Below are positions 28,168 through 36,561 of a stretch of 64,000 nt of DNA, one piece after another. Numbering within the stretch: the first letter of the stretch is position 1; each line of letters begins with the position of its first letter. A model generated the notes under the pieces. The model ran no database searches. It saw only the letters and a program-made list of their open reading frames with translations, and was not told the origin of the DNA. The DNA lies in the NCBI GenBank assembly GCA_039201605.1, contig JBCCRO010000016.1, forward strand, positions 48,989 to 112,988. Reading direction: 5' to 3'. Made by a program: the position numbers and the translations under genes. Origin of the DNA: CADEDH01 sp039201605. Its GTDB lineage: Bacteria > Actinomycetota > Acidimicrobiia > Acidimicrobiales > SZUA-35.

Positions 28168-31100
28168 CCGTCAAGCCACCGCCGGGCCACGTTGGTAATC
28201 GGGGCCGTCAGCAGGTCGACCGGGGGTACGTCGGCCAGCAGGTCCTCCCGGAAGGAGGGCTGGCGCTCGGTGACCACATCGAACAGCTGGCGGTACCGGT
28301 TGCGGTAGCCCTGGAGGACGGAGCGGGCGGTCGAGGCGTCGAGTTGCTCGGTCAGCTTGAGGTGGCACAGGGTCAGGCCCGTCGTCTGGGCGTCCTTCAC
28401 CTCGGGCACGATCAGCACCACCCGGCCGTCGGTGCCGACGGTGACGAACGGCTCGCGCTCCACCGCCACCCGGTGCTTGGTGCCTCGCAGCGTCGGGTCC
28501 CGGTCGACGCGGGACTCGATGCCCTGGGCGATCCCGCCCTTGTCGACCACGTGCAGGCGACCGTCGACGTCGGGGTCGCCCTCCACCCGGTAGCGGGTGT
28601 AGCCCACCACGTCGGCCACGGCCGGGGTGATGGCGGCCAGGGTCCGCAGCGACTTGTACGACAGGCGGTCGCGGGGGCAGCCGGTGGCGAGCACTTGCTG
28701 GATGACGGCGGCCTGGAGCAGGCTCTCGTCGGCCCGGCTGATGCCGACGGTGACCGTCTTGGCCTGGTGCTTGATGGCGTCGATGGGGCGGGTCAGCTCC
28801 TCGATACCGGCGGTGAGGGCGGCGGCCAGATCCTCGACCACCACACCCGGAGTGCCGACCTTGCCGAAGGTCACCTGGTAGGAGTCGAGCGGGATCTGGC
28901 GGGTGGCGAACCGGAGCAGCATCGACACCTTCACCGCGGTGGCGGCCTCCATGTGGCCGTTGTAGAGACCCTGGCGGACACCGTCGAAGAACTGCTGGGC
29001 GAAGGGCTCGATGTCGGCCCCGAACCGGTCGAACCAGCCGGTGCTGGTCGAGCCGACATAGCCCTCGATGGCACCCCGGGCCTCCCGGAGGGGTCGGGCC
29101 GAGGCGTCGATGGCGAGGGCGGCCTCGTAGCCGAAGAGGTGGCCGACCATCGTCGACAGGATGAAGGCCAGCTTGGGGTGCACCTCGGGCACGGCGATCA
29201 CTTCCAGGGCGGCGGAGAAGCGGTTCTCCCCTTCGGTGGCGATCACGATGGGGGCCGCCTTGTGGGCCCGGAAGATCGCCACCTCCTTGGCCACGTCGTC
29301 GGCGTTGGAGCCGACGAGCCCGGCGGCGCACACCAGGATCATCGGCTCGGACGAGAGATCGATGTGCTTCTTGTCCTCGGTGACGTCGGCCGCAATCGCC
29401 TTGTAGCAGAGCTCCGACAGCTTGATCCGCACCTCGCGGGCGGCCACCACGTTGGCCCCGTTGCCGACCATGGCCCAGTAGCGACGGCTCGGGGCGTGGC
29501 GGTTGGCGGCGACCGAGATCGTGGGCTGGAGTTCGAGGGTGGCGTTCATCGCCTCGGGCATGGCGACGAGACCCTCCAGCACCGCCCGCCGCTCGGAGGC
29601 GCTGGTGGTGACGCCGGGGATGCGCTCGGCCAGGGCGTGGGCCAGGAGGAACCCGGCGGCGATCTGGGAGTAGAAGGCCTTGGTCGAGGCCACGCTCATC
29701 TCCACGTCGCGACCGTCCGAGGTGTAGAGCACCCCGTCGGACTTGTCGGTGAGGTCCGAGCCGCGCCGGTTGACGATGGCGAGCACGATGCCGCCGCGGC
29801 TGCGGACCAGGTCTACCGTGCGGTTGGTGTCGGTGGTGGTCCCCGACTGGCTGATGGCGACGACGAGGGTGTCGCCCATGTCGTCGCGCAGGTGGAAGCC
29901 CGACAGCTCGGTGGCGGTGATGGGCCGCACCGACACGCCGGAGCCGGCGATGGCGTCGCCGATGGCGGTGGCCACGGCCTCGCCGGCCACGGCCGCCGTG
30001 CCTTGGCCGATCACCAGCACCTGGCGGATGTCGCCCAGGCGGGCCTCCACCTCGGGACGCAGGGTCTCGGCCGGCAGGTTGACCGCACCGTCGACCAGGC
30101 GACCCCGCAGGGTCTTGCGGAACGAGTTGGGCGCCTCGGAGATCTCCTTGAGGAGGTAGTGGGGCGAGTCGCCCCGATCGATGTCGCGCGTGGTGACCGA
30201 GGGCAGGGCCAGCTCGGGGTCATCGACCGGGAGCGGGGTGCCGTCGTAGGCGAAGCGGCTGATGCCCTCGGCGTCGCCGGCGAGGTCGGCCCGCAGCCGC
30301 AGGATCTGCCCCTGGCTGGCGGTGGGGTTCGACGGGTCGGCCGGCGTCTCGCCGTCCATCCGCAGGTAGCGGTCGGAGTCCTCCACTACGCCGTAGGGCT
30401 CGGAGGCGACGACGAAGGCGTCCTCGGCCAGGCCGACGTACACGCCCTGCCCGCTGCCCCGCAGGGCGAGGTGCAGATCGCCGGGGGCGCCGGCGGTGCT
30501 GATCCCGATGGCGACCGAGCCCTCGAACTGGGCCACCGACGATCGGACGGCCTCGTCGATGTCGAGGCCGTCGGCCAGGCCCCGGCTGACCATGGTGGGG
30601 ATGACCTTGGCGTCGGTGGTGATCTCGCCGGCGAGGGCGAGGTCCTCGGCGGCGATGAGGTCGGCGAAGTTGTCGACGTCGCCGTTGAGCACGGCGGTGA
30701 CGTAGGGGCCGTCCTGGTCGCCGGTCTCCTCGGAGTTGACCGGGTGGGCGTTCGGCTCCGAGATGATGCCGACCGAGGCCCAGCGGGTGTGGGCCAGCAC
30801 GGTGGCTTCGGCGTCGGCCCCGACGATGGCCCGGTGCAGGAGCTCGTCGGCGGCGATGGCGGCTCGCATGGCGGCGGTGTTGTCGCCCAGCTCACCGATC
30901 TCGGCCGCCGCCTTGTAGACGAAGCCGAGGTGACCGTCGGGGGTGCGGACCGAGCCGTCGGTGAAGAGGGGGTCCTTGCTCCGGGCCTCGACCAGGGCCT
31001 GCACGGGGGCCGAGTCGAGGTCAAGCCCGTGGTTGCGGACCAGCACGTGGAGACCGGCGGAATCGCGGCCCCGCACCTCGAGGCGGTCGAGGTTGGAGAG

Positions 31101-31568
31101 GGCCTGCTGGACGCTGAACAGGCAGGCGACGGCGGCCGGGCTCAGCTCGGTGCCCCCGAGTTGCGTGACCTCGCGGGCGGCCCGCAGGCGATCGCGCTCC
31201 AACGACCACACCGCGTCCTTGAGCTGGACCAGGAGGGCGTTGACCGTCTCCAGGGTCGGCAGCTGATCGCCCTCGGCCTCGAGGAGCTGCTCGGTCTCGT
31301 CGATGACCTCACCGATGCGGTCGACGGCGCCGGCCACGCCCGACACCAGCGACTTGTCGCCGAGGAGGGCCCGGAGGCCTGGCTCACCTCGCAGCTGATG
31401 GTCGACGTCGACGACGGCGGCGATCAGCTCCTCGGTCAGCCAGGTCAGGTCGCGGGAACCGGGCTTGGGCAACGCGGCGACGACGGCGTCGAGGCTCGTC
31501 AGCAGAGCAGGGCTCTCGGGCACCGCCCGGGTCGAGCGACGGCGAACTACGGCGATGATTCCGCACAT
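28164..31568 (-). CDS. Giant GlmS-like protein: glutamine amidotransferase plus two SIS domains
   Basis: A 1134-aa protein, almost twice the length of GlmS (~610). It begins MCGIIAVV with the class II amidotransferase Cys2, then ~140 inserted helical residues before LEVRGRDSAG, which normally follows Cys2 by only ~25. TRWASVGIISEPNAHPVNSE and VLNGDVDNF complete the glutaminase. SIS1 has ISQSGTTTDTNRT (GlmS: SQSGETADT) and SVASTKAFYSQ; SIS2 has VRIKLSELCYKAIAAD. The last ~250 residues are unlike GlmS. It should use glutamine and a ketose phosphate, but active-site changes leave glucosamine-6-phosphate synthesis unproved. First gene of the nnr-alr operon. The ATG at 31568 is fixed by Cys2. Confidence 0.8.
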   Translation of the reverse strand: MCGIIAVVRRRSTRAVPESPALLTSLDAVVAALPKPGSRDLTWLTEELIAAVVDVDHQLRGEPGLRALLGDKSLVSGVAGAVDRIGEVIDETEQLLEAEGDQLPTLETVNALLVQLKDAVWSLERDRLRAAREVTQLGGTELSPAAVACLFSVQQALSNLDRLEVRGRDSAGLHVLVRNHGLDLDSAPVQALVEARSKDPLFTDGSVRTPDGHLGFVYKAAAEIGELGDNTAAMRAAIAADELLHRAIVGADAEATVLAHTRWASVGIISEPNAHPVNSEETGDQDGPYVTAVLNGDVDNFADLIAAEDLALAGEITTDAKVIPTMVSRGLADGLDIDEAVRSSVAQFEGSVAIGISTAGAPGDLHLALRGSGQGVYVGLAEDAFVVASEPYGVVEDSDRYLRMDGETPADPSNPTASQGQILRLRADLAGDAEGISRFAYDGTPLPVDDPELALPSVTTRDIDRGDSPHYLLKEISEAPNSFRKTLRGRLVDGAVNLPAETLRPEVEARLGDIRQVLVIGQGTAAVAGEAVATAIGDAIAGSGVSVRPITATELSGFHLRDDMGDTLVVAISQSGTTTDTNRTVDLVRSRGGIVLAIVNRRGSDLTDKSDGVLYTSDGRDVEMSVASTKAFYSQIAAGFLLAHALAERIPGVTTSASERRAVLEGLVAMPEAMNATLELQPTISVAANRHAPSRRYWAMVGNGANVVAAREVRIKLSELCYKAIAADVTEDKKHIDLSSEPMILVCAAGLVGSNADDVAKEVAIFRAHKAAPIVIATEGENRFSAALEVIAVPEVHPKLAFILSTMVGHLFGYEAALAIDASARPLREARGAIEGYVGSTSTGWFDRFGADIEPFAQQFFDGVRQGLYNGHMEAATAVKVSMLLRFATRQIPLDSYQVTFGKVGTPGVVVEDLAAALTAGIEELTRPIDAIKHQAKTVTVGISRADESLLQAAVIQQVLATGCPRDRLSYKSLRTLAAITPAVADVVGYTRYRVEGDPDVDGRLHVVDKGGIAQGIESRVDRDPTLRGTKHRVAVEREPFVTVGTDGRVVLIVPEVKDAQTTGLTLCHLKLTEQLDASTARSVLQGYRNRYRQLFDVVTERQPSFREDLLADVPPVDLLTAPITNVARRWLDG

Positions 31569-31694
31569 GGTTGAGGGCGTGTCCCTTCGGTCGGCGTTCT
31601 CCGCCCTCTTGTAGCAGTACGGGACAACGGGAGGTCGTCGACCACCCTCTTTGCCCAGTGCCGACCGTGTCGACAACGTCGACTACGACGGCCG

Positions 31695-31730
31695 AAAACG
31701 GCACAAGGCCGCACCGGTGCGGTGCGGCCT
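31695..31730 (-). terminator. Rho-independent terminator after rpsI
   Basis: AGGCCGCACC and GGTGCGGCCT form a perfect 10-bp stem around a 5-nt loop (31706-31730), 7 nt past the rpsI stop. On the minus strand a TTTT run follows at 31698-31695. Confidence 0.75.
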
Positions 31731-31736
31731 CGGTCG

Positions 31737-32123
31737 CTAGCGCTTGGAGTACTGCGGGGCCTTGCGGGCCTTCTTGAGGCCGTACTTCTTCGATTCCTTC
31801 TTCCGGGGATCCCGGGTGAGCAGGCCGGCCGACTTGATCGACGGACGGATCTCGGGGTCGATCTCGACCAGGGCCCGGCTGATCCCGAGGCGGAAGGCGC
31901 CGGCCTGACCGGACAGACCGCCGCCGGACAGGGTGACGTCGATGTCGTAGCTCTCCTCGGCCGAGGCGATCCGCAGCGGCTCGGTGATCAGCTGACGGTG
32001 GACCGACGAGGGGAAGTAGTCCTCGAACTCGCGACCGTTGGCCGTGATCTTGCCGGTACCGGAGGTGACCCGAACCCGGGCGATGGCCTGCTTGCGGCGG
32101 CCGGTGGTCTGGAGCGTGCTCAT
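31737..32123 (-). CDS. rpsI: 30S ribosomal protein S9
   Basis: A 128-aa protein of standard length with the basic C-terminal tail ending KKARKAPQYSKR, whose last residues reach the P-site tRNA. TGRRKQAIARVRV at the start and SGGGLSGQAGAFRLGI in the middle are typical. It follows rplM by 7 nt and is the last gene of that two-gene operon, with a clear terminator. Confidence 0.97.
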   Translation of the reverse strand: MSTLQTTGRRKQAIARVRVTSGTGKITANGREFEDYFPSSVHRQLITEPLRIASAEESYDIDVTLSGGGLSGQAGAFRLGISRALVEIDPEIRPSIKSAGLLTRDPRKKESKKYGLKKARKAPQYSKR

Positions 32124-32130
32124 CAGGTAC

Positions 32131-32580
32131 TCAGCTTTCTCGGCGGGCGCCGGCGATCTCGAGGGGAGCGGGCTTCTGGGCCGAGTGGGGGTGGGTGGCC
32201 CCGGCGTAGACCTTCAGCTTCTTGGCCTGGGCCCGACCCAGACGGTTCTTGGGCAGCATGCCCTCGATCGACTTGCGGACGGTGTCGGCCGGCTTGCGGT
32301 CGAGCGACTGGCGGTAGGTGCGGGAGGTGAGACCGCCGGGGTAGCCGGAGTGGTGATGCACCATCTTCTTGTCGGCCTTGTCGGAGGTCAGCACGATCTT
32401 GTCGGCGTTGACCACGATGACGTGATCGCCCATGTCCATGTGGGGGGCGAACGTCGGCTTGTGCTTGCCCCGGAGAACCCGAGCCACCTCGGTGGCCATG
32501 CGGCCCAGCGTCATACCGTCGGCATCGACGATGAACCACTCTCGGCTCACATCTGCGGCTTTGGGCGAATACGTCTTCAC
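32131..32580 (-). CDS. rplM: 50S ribosomal protein L13
   Basis: A 149-aa protein (KTYSPKAADVSREWFIVDAD at the start, GDHVIVVNADKIVLT, GMLPKNRLGRAQAKKLKVY). The GTG start at 32580 matches the family N-terminus; in-frame starts further upstream add non-homologous sequence. Operon rplM-rpsI. The 186-nt spacer upstream, towards the MDMPI-like gene, holds no other gene that I can see. Confidence 0.96.
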   Translation of the reverse strand: MKTYSPKAADVSREWFIVDADGMTLGRMATEVARVLRGKHKPTFAPHMDMGDHVIVVNADKIVLTSDKADKKMVHHHSGYPGGLTSRTYRQSLDRKPADTVRKSIEGMLPKNRLGRAQAKKLKVYAGATHPHSAQKPAPLEIAGARRES

Positions 32581-32766
32581 AGCTAACCCTTTGGGCGGAG
32601 TCCTCACGGTCGGTCTCGTGCGGCGGGGGCCGCAGGCTCGGAAGCGAGCAGGGTGAGACCGGGCGGCAAAAAGCCGACTCCTCAGCTTAGAGGCGCAGAT
32701 CGTCGGTCCCACCCCGGGGATGGGGCTCACATCGAGGTGACAAGCCACGTGCGAGCGCAGGCCCCC

Positions 32767-33516
32767 TCAGTCGGTGCGACCCAGCCACCGGTCGAGCAGC
32801 GGCCGGTCACCGAACATCTCCAGCGCTTCGCCGTCGATCCGCCCGTAGCAGAACAGCGCCAGGTCGTTGGCCGGGCCCCGGGCCGCCACCGCCGACTTTC
32901 GGTGTTCGGCGCTGATGACGATCCGGCCCTCGACCACGTCGAGTGTCCACTCGCCGTGGGTGTCGGTGCAGTGGAGGTGGGCGTCGCCGTCGATCGAGGA
33001 GAGGTCGACACCCTGGCGGTCGAGGGTGCGAGGCAGGCCCACCCGGACATACTCGTCGATGACGTCAGCGGCGATCGCCGCCTCGATCGGGGTGGGCGTG
33101 TCGGACACCGCCCGCTCGGCGTCCCACCGGTGGACGGCGACCTCAAGCGCCTGCCGGCGGAACCAGAAACCCACCACCTTCTCCCCGGTGTCCCAGAGGT
33201 TCCAGCACGGTGCCGCCGGGTCGGCGGCGTCGATGGCGGCCAATAGTGCCGCCGTCCCCTCCCGCACCCAGTCCCCGACCGGCTGGTCGCCGATGGCGTA
33301 CTCGTCGTCGGTCGGGCCGCCGGTGTTGATGACCGCCGTCGCCCACCGCTGCACGTCGCCGAGGTGGGCACCGAGATCGTGCAGAGTCCAACCCGGGGCG
33401 CCGACCACGGGAGCGTCGGCCGGCCCCGATTCGACGAGCGAGGCCAAGCGCGCCGACTCGGTCTCGATCACGCTCCGGTGGTCGATGGTGCCGGTCTCGT
33501 CCGTCGCGCTCGCCAT
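32767..33516 (-). CDS. Maleylpyruvate isomerase/DinB-like (TIGR03083) family protein
   Basis: A 249-aa protein. The N-terminal four-helix DinB-like domain has LVESGPADAPVVGAPGWTLH then DLGAHLGDVQRWA and later FWFRRQALEVAVHRWDAE; the histidines H47, H51 and H158-region match the metal-binding pattern of mycothiol-dependent enzymes. A C-terminal SCP2-like region (LDVVEGRIVISAEHRKSAV) follows. Family members act as thiol-dependent isomerases or S-transferases in actinobacteria; substrate unknown. A GATACT hexamer lies 6 nt upstream of the ATG on the coding strand, suggesting a leaderless mRNA. Confidence 0.75.
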   Translation of the reverse strand: MASATDETGTIDHRSVIETESARLASLVESGPADAPVVGAPGWTLHDLGAHLGDVQRWATAVINTGGPTDDEYAIGDQPVGDWVREGTAALLAAIDAADPAAPCWNLWDTGEKVVGFWFRRQALEVAVHRWDAERAVSDTPTPIEAAIAADVIDEYVRVGLPRTLDRQGVDLSSIDGDAHLHCTDTHGEWTLDVVEGRIVISAEHRKSAVAARGPANDLALFCYGRIDGEALEMFGDRPLLDRWLGRTD

Positions 33517-33667
33517 GACGCCAGTATCGCGCCACCGTCCGGTCCGCTCCTCGGCGTGACCCCGATCGCCCGGCGACTCGAGTCCAGGGCCGGGGTCGAC
33601 GACCGGGGTCGACCCCACCGCCGAATCCCGCTGGCCCCTCGCCCCGGGGCCGACAAGACTTGGAGCC

Positions 33668-34213
33668 ATGACGCACCTCAGCACCGCAGATCTGAAAGCG
33701 GGGGCGGCCCGAGTGCACGCCTCGCCCTCGGAGCAGGGCACGGTCGAGTTGGTGGTCCGCCGCCCCGATGTCGATGGGCGGGAGGTCCTCGACGAGGGCG
33801 AGCTCGTGGTCGGCCAAGGTCTGGCCGGTGACAACTACGTCGCCCGGGGCAGCCGAGAGACCGACGACGGCAGTGCCCACCCCGAGGCTCAGCTCAACAT
33901 CATGAACGCCCATGCCGTCGATCTGGTGGCCGCCGGTGACAAGGACAAGTGGTCCCTGGCCGGCGACCAGCTGTTCGTCGATTTCAACCTGTCCCTGGCC
34001 AATGCCCCGGCCGGCACCCGCCTCCGGGTCGGCACGGCCGTGATCGAGGTGACGGCCAAGCCCCACAACGGCTGCGCCAAGTTCGCCAAGCGGTTCGGGG
34101 TCGACGCAGCCAAGTGGGCCAACTCCAGCACCGAGGAGCGCTACCGGGGCATCAACGCCGTCGTGGTGGAGGCCGGCATCGTCCGGCCCGGTGACGCCGT
34201 CGTCAAACTCTGA
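33668..34213 (+). CDS. MOSC-domain protein
   Basis: A 181-aa protein consisting of one MOSC domain, the sulfur-carrier fold found at the C-terminus of molybdenum-cofactor sulfurases. GLAGDNYVARGSR and the conserved cysteine in KPHNGCAKFAKRFGVDA are the diagnostic parts; that Cys would carry the persulfide. There is no MOSC_N domain and no molybdenum enzyme nearby. Possible roles are sulfur transfer to a cofactor or detoxification of hydroxylated purines as in YiiM, but neither can be chosen here. Confidence 0.85.
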   Translation: MTHLSTADLKAGAARVHASPSEQGTVELVVRRPDVDGREVLDEGELVVGQGLAGDNYVARGSRETDDGSAHPEAQLNIMNAHAVDLVAAGDKDKWSLAGDQLFVDFNLSLANAPAGTRLRVGTAVIEVTAKPHNGCAKFAKRFGVDAAKWANSSTEERYRGINAVVVEAGIVRPGDAVVKL

Positions 34214-34277
34214 GCAGGCGGCACCGAGCCACACGGCCACCGGCTGCCGACGGCGACGGCCCGGCTCCGGCGCGCGC

Positions 34278-34970
34278 TCACTCGAGGTGGAGGATCGGGC
34301 TGCGACTGAAGTCGGGGGCGCCGCCCAACGGCTCGGTGACCGAGCGGGGCACCGAGATGTCGGCCAGGAGCAGCGTGCCGACCGACGGGGCCGACCGCAG
34401 GCCGACCTTGGGCAGGGCCAGGGTCACGGTGGCGGCGGCGTCGACGACGAGCCCCGGCGCCTCGCCGGTGGTGACGTCCAGACCGCTCGGGGTGTCGAGG
34501 GCCACCACCGCGCCGCGCCCGGTCAGGGACTCGATGAACTCGGCCGACCGGCCTCGGGGTGCGCCCCGCAGGGAGTAGCCGATAACGGCGTCGACGGTGA
34601 CCTCGGCCTTCGGCGGCATCGCCGCCGTCGGCACCCCCATGCGACCGAGGATGTCGTACTGGTGACGGGCAGTCGGGCTCAGCCGATCGGGCGAGGTCAC
34701 CGCCACCGTCACGTCGGCCCCGGCGTTCGCCAGATGGCGGGCGGCGACCAGGCCGCCGCCTCCGTTGCCCCCGGTGCCGGCGGCGACGGCCACCGTCGTC
34801 GGTCCGTGAGTGTCGAGCACGACCCGGGCCAGGTTGCGCCCGGCGTTTTCCATCATCTGCAGCAGCTCGATGTGCAAATCGTCGATCATGACCCGATCGA
34901 CCTCGATCATCTGCTCCTCGGTGACCCAGCCCACCACATCACGGGCCGCACCGGGGTAGGGAACCTCCAT
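34278..34970 (-). CDS. NAD(P)H-hydrate epimerase-like protein (YjeF_N), variant motif
   Basis: A 230-aa YjeF_N domain protein with VTEEQMIEVDRVMID, LLQMMENAGRNLARV and LDTPSGLDVTTGE. The diagnostic GNNGGDG loop reads GTGGNGGGG, so the Asp is replaced by Gly; this variant occurs in a subfamily of YjeF_N proteins and may change the activity. The active bifunctional Nnr is encoded elsewhere in the window, so this copy is not needed for NAD(P)HX repair. The ATG at 34970 lies 6 nt after TAGATT on the coding strand (leaderless pattern) and overlaps the exporter gene by 64 nt; a GTG at 34925 is the alternative. Confidence 0.75.
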   Translation of the reverse strand: MEVPYPGAARDVVGWVTEEQMIEVDRVMIDDLHIELLQMMENAGRNLARVVLDTHGPTTVAVAAGTGGNGGGGLVAARHLANAGADVTVAVTSPDRLSPTARHQYDILGRMGVPTAAMPPKAEVTVDAVIGYSLRGAPRGRSAEFIESLTGRGAVVALDTPSGLDVTTGEAPGLVVDAAATVTLALPKVGLRSAPSVGTLLLADISVPRSVTEPLGGAPDFSRSPILHLE

Positions 34971-35902
34971 CCCCCGAATCTATCGGCCGTCGTCGAGCGG
35001 GGCCGGTCCGCCAGTTGCGGTGCGACGACGGCGGCCAGCACGAGGAGCATCCCGATGAGCTGGACCGGTGTGAGCCGTTGGCCCAACACCAGCCAGCCGG
35101 CGATCGTCGCCACCAGCGGGCTGAGCAGACCGAGGAACCCGGCGGCGGCCACCGGCAGCACGGCGATACCCCGGAACCAGTTGACGTAGGCCAGTCCGGT
35201 GCCGATCACGGCCAACCAGACGAACCCGACGACGTTGGTGGTCGACAGCGCCGGCGGCAGGCCCTCGATCGCCAGCGCCAGGGGAAGGAGTACCAGGCCA
35301 CCCGCCGTCAGCTGCCAACCGGTGAAGGTGAGCAGGCCGACCGGGCGGCCCCAGTGCTTGGTCAGCACCACGCCAACCGCCATCGACGCCGCCCCGCCCA
35401 GGGCGGCCGCCAGGCCGACGGGATCGAGGGTCGCTTCGGGTCCGAGCACGAGGAGGGCCACGCCGGCCACCCCCGCTCCCCCGGCGAGGGCGATGCGGGC
35501 GGTGAAGCGCTCGCCGAGCACCAGCGCGGCCACGGCGGCGGCGAGCAGCGGTTGGACGGCCCCGGCGGTGGCGGCGACGCCGCCCGGCAGCCGGAACGCG
35601 GCGACGAACAGCAGGGCGAAGAAGAGGCCGATGTTGAGCGTCCCGAGCACGGCCGCCTTCCACCACCAATCTCCCGTCGGGCGCCACACGCCGCCGGGGC
35701 GTCGGCTCGACCAGGCGACGATGGCCAAGCCCACCGGCAGGGCCCGGATGGTGGCGGCCAGCAGCGGCCGCTGGTCGGGCAACAGCTCGGAGGCGATGAG
35801 GTAGGTCGTGCCCCACACGGCGGGCGACAGCCCGGTGGTCAGGGCGGTGAGCGCCGTCATCGCCTGAGGCGGACGTTCGGCGGAGGTGATTTCTCTCGAC
35901 AT
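34907..35902 (-). CDS. EamA-family drug/metabolite transporter
   Basis: A 331-aa membrane protein with about ten hydrophobic segments in two EamA repeats (first half SPAVWGTTYLIASELLPDQR then RALPVGLAIVAW; second half MAVGVVLTKHWGRPVGLLTF then LLSPLVATIAGWLVLGQRLT). It exports small metabolites or drugs; substrate unknown. Transcribed away from a MarR regulator, with a palindromic operator between them, which indicates ligand-induced efflux. The C-terminal ~25 residues after the last helix run into the next gene's 5' end and look non-conserved. The ATG at 35902 lies inside one arm of a 12-bp inverted repeat. Confidence 0.88.
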   Translation of the reverse strand: MSREITSAERPPQAMTALTALTTGLSPAVWGTTYLIASELLPDQRPLLAATIRALPVGLAIVAWSSRRPGGVWRPTGDWWWKAAVLGTLNIGLFFALLFVAAFRLPGGVAATAGAVQPLLAAAVAALVLGERFTARIALAGGAGVAGVALLVLGPEATLDPVGLAAALGGAASMAVGVVLTKHWGRPVGLLTFTGWQLTAGGLVLLPLALAIEGLPPALSTTNVVGFVWLAVIGTGLAYVNWFRGIAVLPVAAAGFLGLLSPLVATIAGWLVLGQRLTPVQLIGMLLVLAAVVAPQLADRPRSTTADRFGGWRFPTPVRPVMWWAGSPRSR

Positions 35903-35962
35903 GAAGATAATTCTACCCCGAAATGTCTTTACATCAAGAGATTTTCTCTCCATGTCGAGAGA
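35892..35962. promoter_or_regulatory. MarR operator region with nested inverted repeats
   Basis: TCTCTCGACATG (35892-35903, covering the exporter ATG) and CATGTCGAGAGA (35951-35962) are perfect 12-bp inverted copies 47 nt apart. The second copy is itself half of a palindrome TCTCTC-CATGTC-GAGAGA (35945-35962). The spacer is A/T-rich, unlike the surroundings. MarR dimers probably bind here and repress both divergent genes. Confidence 0.65.
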
Positions 35963-35983
35963 GATGCGCTAGCGTCGCCGGGC

Positions 35984-36538
35984 ATGGGACCCGACGCCGT
36001 CGACGAGATCGTCAGCCAGTGGAACCGGGAGCGTCCCGACCTCGACGTGACCGGCATGGGCATCATCGGGCGGATCGGACGACTCGATCAGGTGCTCCGG
36101 GCCAGGCTCAACGAGGTGTTCGCCGCCCACGATCTGGAGAACTGGGAGTTCGACGTCCTCGCCACCCTCCGACGCAGCGGGGAGCCCTATCAGCTCACCC
36201 CCGGCCGCCTGCTCGACTCGATGATGATCACCTCCGGTGCCATGACCAACCGCATCGACCGCTTGGAGGCCCGAGGGCTGGTCACCAGAAGCAAGAGCCC
36301 GACCGACGGCCGCCAGGTTCTGGTCACGCTGACGATGCAGGGCCGCACGACCCTCGACGCCGCCCTGGCCGACCATGTCGAGAACGAACGTCGCCTCATC
36401 TCCTCGCTCGACCCCGACCAGCAGCAGGACCTGATCGCCCTCCTCCGCCGCCTCCACCACGGCGTCACCCGGGACACGGCCGAGACCGAGCCGGTCGACG
36501 GGCGGGACGGGCGGGACGGGCGGGACACAGCCGGCTGA
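35984..36538 (+). CDS. MarR-family transcriptional regulator
   Basis: A 184-aa winged-helix protein: GRLDQVLRARLNEVFAAHDL, then WEFDVLATLRRSGEPYQLTP, then the recognition helix SGAMTNRIDRLEARGLV and the wing KSPTDGRQVLVTLT. It ends in a repeated GRDGRDGRD tail coded by tandem CGGGACGGG units. Likely represses itself and the divergent EamA exporter and is released by the exported compound. The ATG at 35984 has TAGCGT 8 nt upstream and no Shine-Dalgarno site. Confidence 0.92.
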   Translation: MGPDAVDEIVSQWNRERPDLDVTGMGIIGRIGRLDQVLRARLNEVFAAHDLENWEFDVLATLRRSGEPYQLTPGRLLDSMMITSGAMTNRIDRLEARGLVTRSKSPTDGRQVLVTLTMQGRTTLDAALADHVENERRLISSLDPDQQQDLIALLRRLHHGVTRDTAETEPVDGRDGRDGRDTAG

Positions 36539-36561
36539 TCGTCGCCCCGGGGCCCCAGGGT

